DNA of 64,000 bases from Antennarius striatus (lineage: Eukaryota > Chordata > Actinopteri > Lophiiformes > Antennariidae), in assembly GCF_040054535.1 (NCBI RefSeq), contig NC_090795.1, forward strand, positions 3,819,501 through 3,883,500, given 5' to 3'. The notes under the pieces were generated by a model, which saw only the letters and a list, made by a program, of their open reading frames with translations, was not told the origin of the DNA and made no database searches. The translations under genes and the position numbers were made by a program. Shown piece by piece: positions 12,901-64,000 of this stretch; position 1 is the first letter of the stretch, and each line of letters begins with the position of its first letter.

Positions 12901-14126
12901 GGGGTTTTTTAAGAAATTTTCACAATGGTTCAAATTGATATTCTTGGAAAAGTAGAATTGCTTCAGTTTAGTTTAGCGGTTTCAGATATGATTTGCAAAT
13001 TTCCTGATTGCAACCATTCTCTCATGGTAAAAATACTCTGATCCAGACTCTGTTTCCCTCTGATTTTCATGCAAAGCTAGGCTAACTTTATAGATGATGT
13101 GTGATGTTGATCATTTCATGTGACACACAAAAAAAGAAACATGTATATCTCACAAAAACATTGCTCTGTTTCTCTAAGGATTTAAAATTTCAGAGCGAAC
13201 ATGAAGTTCTCAAAGTCACATGTTTAAAAATCAAATTTTTAGATGTAATTTGCGTCTCTATATAAATCTGAGACCTGCTGTGTTCTAGCCCAGCCTGCAC
13301 AGACTAGGATGTCAATGAAACTCATGACACTAACACCAACACCTGCAGGACTGTCAACTGCCAAAAATACTTGCTCCATCTGCCAGGATGTCAACATGAA
13401 TGCTGTAATATCTGCACATCTCCTGCCTCATAGTAACATGGTTTACTGCTTCACATAAAGCTGTCAGGTGTGAATAAGCCTTTGAATGCTCCTGCGTGAT
13501 CCCGTGATCAGGAGAGTTCTTCTTTCAGCTTCAAAATATGATTTCAGTTTGTCCGAGGTACAAAACTATTCTTACAAAATGCATTCTATAGTCTAAAATT
13601 CTTTCTGAGGCCAGAGAGTTACAGCAGAAATGCATCTGCTCAATGCAGTGATGCGCCCTTACACATAGTGCTGATTACTTTAACCACAAATACAATGAGA
13701 ATCAATGGGTTGCTGGACACTCAGAATGCTTTACTGGAAGAAAGAAGAAAATCCCTCAAATTGCACACACACAAACTCACTTACACCCCATGGTGCATGA
13801 GAGGCCCACAAAACCACATAGACCACTAATTTACTTAGAGGGTCATCCTGTGGTTTTGGCCTCCTGGAACCATTCTTTTTTTTTCTCATGGTTTATTAGG
13901 ATGTGTCTCAAAGGCAGCGCCCAAGGTTTTCTTTATAGAAAATAACAAAGCATTCTAATATAAATCAAGTGTGCCCTCTGGTGGACGAAAGACGTACTTC
14001 ACCACACAGATCCTGATTGCAGGGTGTCGCCAATACGACAGAGGGCGCATTAGTTCTGTGGCGTTGTTGCGCTTCTCCCATGAAAGAAAGGAGAGCGAAG
14101 AAGAAACGGCCCCTCAGCTGTGGAAA
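9989..14126. other. Intergenic between divergent pxdc1 and prpf4b
   Basis: About 4.1 kb of mostly unique, moderately AT-rich sequence. Short open frames near 10210-10870 and 12019-12702 have no splice partners or recognisable motifs. The last 150 bp ahead of prpf4b (about 13970-14126) are richer in CpG and lack a TATA box, consistent with its promoter and 5' UTR. Confidence 0.6.
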
Positions 14127-21834
<7,708 letters not shown>

Positions 21835-22755
21835 TACTCCCCCACCCCCCATCCCCACCCCACACCCCTCCAAGCACGACACAGTCCCAGAGCAGCGAAA
21901 CAACCACTAACCCAGCTCTGAGGGCTCTGAAGCGAAGCAGCCAACCACAGACTTCTACTCAGAACGTCACGGATTGTTTGTTCTTCCTCATCTTTATTTT
22001 CATCATGGAGACGTAACTGTGTTTTATTGTAAATACATTATTGAACCAGTAGACAGTCTTGATTTTTTTTTCTCTCTCATTGTAAACTTTCCCTCATACT
22101 CAGCAGCACATTTCTGGACTTAAATTTTTTTTTAATTTAACTGGCATTGGAATGAGAAGTTTTAAAGAAGTATAATTCCTGTAAATACTGTCTGTCTACT
22201 GCAGTAATGATCTCCAGCAGCAGGCGCTAGTTTCCTCGTAGTCGCAAACATCTAAGCGCATTTTTAAAACCACCTTTCTCATTTTTCGGGGCGATGCATG
22301 CTTTTGAATGTGCACCCTTTGTGCTTTAGATTTCTGTGGTGCGGGCCTGTGTAAACGCTCCGTATGTGCATCAGTGTCCCACGTCAACCCATCCCAACCC
22401 CCTTCCTCCACCCCCCTCCACCAGTCTCCAGGCCTCTCAGTCTGAGCAGAAGGAATATAGATGCATATTATGTACTCCTTGAACATTTTTTTTCTTGTTT
22501 TCTTTAGCTGGACATTTTGGTTTTTTTTACCTCCCAGTCCAACAGTCGGTCCCGGCTCTCAACGGCTCTCACTTTCAAGTGCCTCCGATACGAGCCTAAT
22601 GTGTTAAAAGCGAACAATGCTAGCCTGTTGAAGCCACATGTGACCCTCCTCTCCTTCTGTAGTATCTAGTTGTTCATGTGATTTTCTTTTCCTCACCACC
22701 CCCCCACCCCTTAAATGGAAAAAAACAACAAAATTGATCTTGTGATTTCAATAAA
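21835..22755 (+). other. prpf4b 3' UTR with polyadenylation signal
   Basis: About 0.9 kb from the stop to AATAAA at 22750-22755; a second AATAAA at 22811-22816 is a possible alternative. The UTR is T-rich with poly-C stretches near 21839-21870 and 22700-22710. No coding potential was seen. Confidence 0.6.
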
Positions 22756-22816
22756 GAATAGTTGTGGAACAGCTGCTGAAAGCACCTTCAGTATAATTCA
22801 ACTTTTTAGTAATAAA

Positions 22817-23700
22817 ATGTTTCCTATTATATACCAACGCCACTTTTCCTCATTCTATCCCTAGCATGTTTGCATGGCCAAGTAAGATGTCCGGTACATC
22901 GTGTCTTAACCCCAATAGCATGTTTGAAAAAAAAAAGCCATATTGGAAGTGGATGGAATATGTGCAGATTTTAAAACTAGATTTTAGCCGTTCCCCTGCT
23001 GAGAACCATCTGAAAACAGCGAGAGCGAAAGGGGATATTGCTCCATCCATCAGAACATCAAAAGTAAAGTCCCGTCTTATTTTGTATCCAGTTGGAACAA
23101 TTTTAGCTCTCCTGCTCCCTCTCCACAGTTGGAAAGTCTTCCCATACCCTTGATTTCCATCACATGATTGCACTTGTGTTGAGCTTCTAAAAAGCATAAT
23201 GGGAGAATCGCTTAGACTAGATTACCATTTTCCTTCGTCTGGAAAGTTCGGGGGGGGAGTGATGCAAGAGCTCTTAGTACTTGCAGACAGCTCGGTGAAA
23301 AAGGGCTTCTGATATGAGCTGATGGGCCGTCAGACTTAAAGGGGGCTGTAAATACATGATGGCTATAGTGGAGTAACCACTAGTGAAGATGCCGGTGTGA
23401 GTGGGCAGGAATGCCATCACCTGCTGGCTTTAATCTCAACAGGGATGAAGACTTATTTTAATGTGAATATGCAATAAAAAAAAGTAACTTTTAAAATTCA
23501 CAGGAATACGATGTGTGCACTCACAAAATGATCTCTTTCCGATCAGAGGAGGGAATAATTCCTCCTAAGTAGAATCAGGCCATACATTTATTGTCTTGTT
23601 GCTGTTAAAGTTGAATGGCGTCCTGTAGTTTATTCAGATTGATAGTAACATGTTTCATATGTTATCAAACCCGGTGTTAAAAAAAAGAAAGAAGAGACTT
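22817..23700. other. Spacer between convergent prpf4b and gli3
   Basis: Under 1 kb separates the likely ends of the two transcripts. It is unique-looking and AT-rich, with a G9 run near 23250. No gene was recognised. Confidence 0.55.
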
Positions 23701-23717
23701 AAAATATAATTTCCATT

Positions 23718-23723
23718 TTTATT
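23718..23723 (-). terminator. Candidate gli3 distal polyadenylation signal
   Basis: The minus strand reads AATAAA here, about 1.75 kb past the gli3 stop; another at 23875-23880 is an alternative. The 23.9-25.4 kb interval is AT-rich and unspliced-looking, consistent with a long GLI3 3' UTR. Confidence 0.45.
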
Positions 23724-25472
23724 AAAACCATACAAACATTTGTAGTCCGTTATAAAAGAGCAAAGTGGCTCTTCTGGCGGAGGGGGCAGTGCTGGCCCCT
23801 TGAAGCTCCGCTCTGAGCCAGATCTGACTGGCCTGCACCCAGGGCCCGGTAATCCCTGCTTTCAAAGTCAATTCTTTATTGGCCCCAGGATACTCCCCAT
23901 CTCCTCTGCTAAACCTACAGAAAGAGTATTGTATTTACACATTATATATAAAAGAGCACAATAAATGTGAAAACTCGAAAAGCTAAACAAAACCGAAGAA
24001 AAGTAGAATGCATTTCGCAAATCTGAACTTTTCTGGAATTCATACTTTTCTTATATAAATGTTCTGTCACTTTTCATCTTTTTTTTCCTCAGGTCTCACA
24101 ATACACTTTAAATGTTAATCTTTTATGTTTTTTCTTTCTTTTCATAATTCACAATGGAAGATTGGCAGTGATCGTTCTCTTTACCGACAGGCAGATACTT
24201 ATAAGGCACAAACCTCAATGGAATTTCCCTCCTTCAAAAGGAAATGATTTCTACTTTTTCAAATAAAAAACTATCAATGCACAGCTACAAAAAATAAAAG
24301 TACCAAAGAACAACAAAACAATTTGTACCTCATCGCTTTGACACCGAATGACATGTTTAACTACTCAATATTATGTGTTCAGTCGCACAAAACCCAAGGC
24401 AACACCAACACTGTTGACAAAGTCACTGCAATACTTGATGGCAGTACACATTCTGAAATTTAAGAGCTTTGGAGAAACCAATACAGATGATTTCCTATGA
24501 AATAAAACACATCACTTTACAGCATTTATCATCACGACAGGGGAGTTCATGTGCTGCGGACCGCTGTTGGTCTTTAAGACGTACTCGTATCGATTGGTGT
24601 GAGCATACAGAAAGGCCCCAGATGGGACCGTCGATCATCGATGAGAAAATGTCCGCGTTCGTGTCAGCTCGAAGCAACCGTGCAATCCAACGTCAATAAT
24701 CGAGATTACCACAAACAGAATATAAAAAACACTGTTATATACACATGTGAGTACCTTACTGGACTAACTAAATCGAGCTGTTTAGACATCAAGTCGATGA
24801 TAATCCACAGTGCCTCGGAAACGTGGATGTGTCAGGGGTTTTTTGTAGAAGTTGTAAAACTCGGTAGAAGCACGGAACTGTTAACAGTTTCACAAAAGTA
24901 ATAGTTTTGTTTTTTTTAAAAGACAACGCCACTGATTTAAACCTATGATATATAAAGATATAACCAGGGTCACTTAATGACCCATGTCTGACCTGCTGCA
25001 ATTAAAAGTGGATCTAGCAGCTCTGTACCTGTGTGATCCGAAAGGTACATGTGCTAGTTCGTTACTTCCATAGACAGTGTTAATGTCTAACTTTGAAAAC
25101 ATGCATTTTTTTTTCTCCATCATCATGTACAGAGAAAAATCAGTGACAATACACGGAATACTGGTTTAAACAAGTGAGTGCTCACCGTCACAAAGTCATA
25201 CAAAGAGAAGAGCTTCCAAAAATAGCCTACATTCCGCAAAAGGAATATAACTATTTATCTATACATAATTTTGACATACCCCCATTTCCGCATGGGGTAA
25301 TATTTGTACAAAATAAACGAGTTTGGCGACAGCCTTTTCCGCAACACTTTAAGTACATAGTAAAGTTCTTGAAATTGCCACTTTGGTCTTAATCTTCACA
25401 TACACCAGTTGTTCCTCTTCCTTTGTTCCATTTTTTTCCTGACAGAGGAGAAAGCTGAGAGAGAGAGAGCAG

Positions 25473-59410
<33,938 letters not shown>

Positions 59411-62400
59411 CTGCAGAGAATGAGAAGAGGAGAAATTATATGAGCGAGGATTTACAATAAAGACTCTTGACTAAAACCTACTGTCACGCTCCCTCTTGGG
59501 CTAATCTAAATAGCAGCAATAATGAAAGGCAGCGGTTGATGGCTATCTTTGAACACACCCACCCAAATCATATCTCATTAAAGTCGCTGAAACTACAAGC
59601 GATACAGTTAAAAGAAAACTGTCATCAACCAAAAATATAAAGCAATAAATATCCATATGAAAGTGTAAAAACACCACATCAGGCACAGCGTGTGTTTTTT
59701 TTTTCAAACAAAGGATAAAATTTAAGAATAAAACAAGCACAAAAAACTTTTTTTTTTCCCCATCGTAACAAGCAAAGAGAATTGAGAAGCTTCTCCACCC
59801 CTCCTCCAGATAAAAAACACAGACATTTGCATAAAATGAGATTCCAAGCCTTTTCTCTATTTTTACCCTCTGAAATTTAAAACTGCATCCAAAACTTCAC
59901 TCCGCACCATAATCTATAAAAACCGACGCTGAAACTTAATGTGTCACGACGGTGCATCCGTTGTTGGCGAGTCCTGGCAAACAGAGCTGTGAAACTGAAA
60001 TAGGTTCAAACTTGTCAAGATCGAGCCAGAAAATGACTAACGCCCACAAGGCAACGTTTGTGTGTCTACACACCAACAAATTAATTACTTGTTCATTCAC
60101 ATATCTCATTTCCAGAACATATGTCATTTTATTGCCTGTTGCAGAGACCGTTTCCAAGTGGTGTATCACCACCCCGAGGCGAAGCGTGTGTCAACATCTG
60201 CATACCTTCACGCAGCAGGTCTCTCGAAGCTGTTTGCTATGTGGGGCTTTTTTTTTTTTTTTTTCATTTCGCTTGTAAATATTTGGAAGTGTGTGCCAAA
60301 AGGGGGCAGATGGCCAAACGTGGAGGTGCGCAACAGCTCTGCAAAAGACTCGGTCCGTGCCAAACGCCGGGCGAAGCGGCAGGTGTTGATCCCCCACAGC
60401 ACCTCTCAGGTCGGCTTACCTCATCGGGCGTTCATTCGTCGGTACGATCGCAGCCAAGCTTGGATTTGACTCAGCCGCAATTAAGAAGGGATCATTTTTG
60501 GTATTGTTTGTAATCCCGCAAAACATTAAAAAGGTCAAACGGTGTTCAGGATCGCATGCCGACAAAGTTCAGGGATCTGCAGGAGATTAGAAACAGAGGC
60601 CAAGACGTCCAGATTTGTAGTCCCTGAGTTGGGTTTCCAGCTTTAAACCAACACTGAGCAATTTAAGTTGACGTTTCAAATAGTTTTGTTAATCTTTCAC
60701 CCTTCGTTCCTTGAATGTGGACGTCTCTCGTCATTCAAAAAGCACAATTATTCATCGCGCATCGCAATGAGTGAGGAATCACAAAGTAATCTACAAATAA
60801 CTCTTCTTATTACTTCTTGTTGTTGAAAACTTTCCAAAAACTGACCCTGAAACTTTGCTCAGAGTCGTATTAGAGCTCACAAGGCCTCACCACCACTCAA
60901 AAGAAAAATGCAAACATCTCCAAAACCAGGTTTTCATCATGTTTTCACAAGAGCACAGAGATAAGTGGTAAAAGCCTCCTTTTGCACGGCTCTGGCAAGT
61001 ATCTGACCGCTCTGTCTCTGTCTATTCGATAGTTTCCTCCTGATGACTCAGTCTGGCTTGGCTCACCTCACTTGATTCCAGCGCTGCTGAGGGAGGAAGG
61101 GATGAGGGGATGCTGGGATAGAGAGATGGGTTAGACAAGGGCGGAATCTGCTTTGTTTACTCTCCGTTGCTCAACTTCAAGGCTGCCGGCCCTTGGCTGT
61201 CAAGAGTCGGAAATTAACTTTCAGGTTCACTTGGGTCTGCGCGCCGTGTTCTAGCTCGATGGGAGTAAAAAGCCTCATGTTCTCTAATCTCACTCATCCC
61301 TAACCCACGCTGCAAGAACTTTATATCAACCTCTGTCCTGTTGGGGCAACGACTGTAGAGATTACAAACTGTGAACTCATTTTAAAGAGCCGGCCAATTC
61401 ACCCCTGCAGCATACACCTGCATTCCCACAGCCGCCACTCCTCATTGAATTACCGAGACCCCCCTCCCACCCCCTTTTTGTGTTTATGTCTACAAAGCTC
61501 CTCAATCAGCATGTCCCTGTGCTTAGACTGGAACCTTTATTTCGTCACTCTTTCCTTCCCTCCCTCCTTTCGCATGTGGCGCATGACTTTGCCACACGGC
61601 AAAACCGTTGCGCTGAGGTTTATTTAAATCCGACTCAGAAGTTTACTTTAGCGTGTCTCCGACTAAATAGAGACTGCCACCCCTTTTACGCCAGCGCAGA
61701 TCTCCATTAGCAAGGCAAACAGCCCTCTGTCAGTGGAGGGAATGTATACATTCACAAAGAACAGAGGTGCAAATGAAAGAGTGGGGGGGGGGGAGTCTCC
61801 ATCCTGCAATCCATCTCCAGTGTTTCCTGTAGGGACATCTTACTGTTTACTGCAGGAATAAATTGCCCCTTTGCTCTTCTGGTTATTCAGGGGTATTTTC
61901 ATCGGCTAATAGAGAATACAGCTGGAAAGCCCACAACACACACATTACAAATTTTTACCTTCCCAAAGCGGCCGCACAACCATGCATCCCTGACTGAAGT
62001 GTAATAATGACGGCTTTTGTCCCTGTTGAGGTGAAATCAATCCATCCACAACACATTCAACTTTTAAAAATCATCAGCTTCTTCAGAAGTCTTCTGTAAC
62101 TTTCTGGAGCAGCAATATTCATTGAAATTTTCAACCAACAATTTTTAAAAATGTGTTAGGAGAGGGAATTGAAGTCATTAAGACATGATTACTAATGGGT
62201 TTTAACGAAAGGGCAATTAGAGACAAACTTTGACCGAGCTCATTAATTGTAATTCAACATACACACACCGTGCTTGGAACCAAAAGCCGGTTTCCTCTTC
62301 ATTAAAGAGAGAATGGTAATTGCCTTGTCCTTTATTGGACACTTGAATAATTTCAAAAGAGGAAGGAAGAGGGGACGATAAAGCCCAGAGCACATCATTT

Positions 62401-64000
62401 GCAATATCCTTATTGGTTAATCTCCTTTCATAATGGAAGTTTTACCACAAAGGATCTCCTTGGAATGTTATGTGATGCGATACTTAAAAAGAATCGGAGC
62501 TGTCACTCAGCATTCTGATTTGGGTTTTGATAATACACAAACAATTTCCATTCTTTCTCTTTTGTTGTCAATTCAGCATTGTGACTTTCTTGTCTGGAAC
62601 GCTCAACCTCAACTCCTCCTCTCTCCTCTCTGGTGAGGGGTTCACTGACTCCTCTCCAACGGAGCGTCACCCCGCATCCGAAGGAAGAAACGCTCCTCGG
62701 TAAACACTGCACTTCTCATCGATGCTCCGCTGCGAGAGCACAAAGAGCCAGTGACAGATTGTCATAAGCGACTAAGGCAGAGTGAGAAAAGGGCTGCTGG
62801 GGCCCTGCTCCAGAGGTTTGTGAATTGCTAATGTAGAACATATGAAGCCGGTGCCGGGGCTGCAACTGCCAGATTTCATTATGCCATCTCTCTCCATGCT
62901 CATGATCTCACCGCTAAGGCACGCTCGTCTGCAGCCAGGCCTGCAGTTACACCATAACTCTGCAACACTTTGCAAAACGTGTGAAAGATGCTCCAGACTT
63001 TGTAGGTTCGCGTGCTTTGCGAGCGCATGTGTGTGCAAGTGGCGTCGCTCCTTTCCGTGTGAATGCAAACATGTGTACATAACTTAACAATGCAATAAAA
63101 AAAAAAAAGCACCTCCGGGTGCAGAGCCTTACTCATTCCAGAAGATATCACCTTGGCATTTAACTATGTTTCCAAATAAGCCCATAAACTTAACGTACCT
63201 TTCAGATGTGCTGTGAACGGACAACCTTTCCATTTTCAAATGTCCTTTTTTTTTGAATGATTCATCTGAATCTGATTTTTCATGCAATGACAAACTTAAT
63301 TCATCTCTTCTTTTTGCTATTCTGTAACCTGCCCGGGGATCACTAACAGTCCAGTCTAGTTGTAGGTAAATCACACATTTAGCAATGGATTTGGATCTCA
63401 GCATCAGGGTTTTGAGATCAGTAGCACAGAAGGAAAGCTTTGTAAACAAAAAGTCCACCATAAAATGATATTAGTTAAACTTAAAACCGATTATTTGTTA
63501 TATTCAGGTTGAGATTCTACAGGAATCACCTAACAGCACATAGATATCAGTTATCTGGCACTTCCATTGTAGTCTGTCCCTGTTCCTCATTGCCTTGGAG
63601 TGTCTTTTAAAACAACTAAATTTAAAAGGAAATTAAAAAAAAAAACCCTGATAAAGACGCATCCAGTAACTATCTGCCTGGCAAGACAAGGGGTTGGAGA
63701 AGCCCCATGCAGGCTATCAGAGGAGGCAGTTTGGAAGAGGGCTCTCTTGTGATCAATCCTTTCACACCCCCGTCTCTCGCTGTGTTTGCTTAAACTGAGA
63801 CCTCAAGCTGTTTGGACATGTAAATAACACTTTCAGAGACTGTTTAGCTAAGCTCAATGGGAGTTGCTGTTGACTTTTGGAACGTTTTGCTTAATTATAG
63901 GTCCCAGATTGTTTCAGGTCTAATGGCCTAATTACCGCTGTATAAATTAGCCTAATGTCCTTGCTGTGCAGAGATTTCTGTATTTCTGCAATGCTCAGGC
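59411..64000 (-). other. gli3 upstream intron (human intron 3 equivalent), part
   Basis: At least 4.6 kb with no recognisable coding exon. It contains AT-rich, TAAT-rich blocks (about 62100-62480 and 63780-64000) that resemble developmental enhancers, plus T- and G-runs near 60247-60264 and 61783-61793. Confidence 0.6.

Noticed and set aside
13971..14126. In-frame extension upstream of the prpf4b start
   Set aside because: It lacks an ATG before 14127, and the human protein also starts with a short Met-Ala acidic segment.

Overview
This window is vertebrate nuclear DNA, almost certainly from a ray-finned (teleost) fish. It has split genes with canonical GT-AG introns, (CA)n/(GT)n microsatellites, many homopolymer G/C runs, teleost-type dispersed repeats, and coding exons that align by eye with four well-known vertebrate genes. 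No prokaryotic operon, CRISPR array, rRNA or intact tRNA was seen.

Layout. (1) 1080-1861, minus strand: the first three coding exons of tmx3, an ER membrane protein disulfide isomerase; the rest lies beyond the left edge. A perfect NRF1-type palindrome sits just upstream of its start. (2) 4399-9781, minus strand: complete pxdc1 (PX-domain protein), five coding exons, 233 codons, with a 4.1 kb first intron. (3) 14127-21834, plus strand: complete prpf4b (PRP4 spliceosomal kinase), 16 coding exons, 1012 codons, divergent from pxdc1. (4) 25473-59410, minus strand: gli3, the Hedgehog-pathway zinc-finger transcription factor, convergent with prpf4b. Twelve coding exons are present, apparently matching human exons 4-15; the first coding exons lie beyond the right edge. 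Its introns, especially those of 14.7 kb, 4.8 kb, 3.0 kb and 2.9 kb, and the part of the upstream intron in view carry AT-rich, TAAT-rich blocks that look like conserved enhancers. They also hold a hAT-type MITE with an 8 bp target-site duplication, a tRNA-derived SINE-like element and many microsatellites.

The four genes are not one pathway: they are neighbours of independent function (ER redox folding, phosphoinositide-type PX protein, pre-mRNA splicing kinase, Hedgehog transcriptional output). All exon joins for tmx3, pxdc1, prpf4b and gli3 were checked by hand for reading phase and close without a frameshift.

The most notable items are: a 90-nt, stop-free, phase-0 intron in prpf4b that could be retained in frame; fish-specific acidic and glycine-rich insertions in the gli3 processing region; a His-to-Gln change at a splice junction in gli3 zinc finger 1; a perfect GLI consensus inside a gli3 intron; and several candidate conserved noncoding elements. 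I found no evidence of a wholly new biological system.
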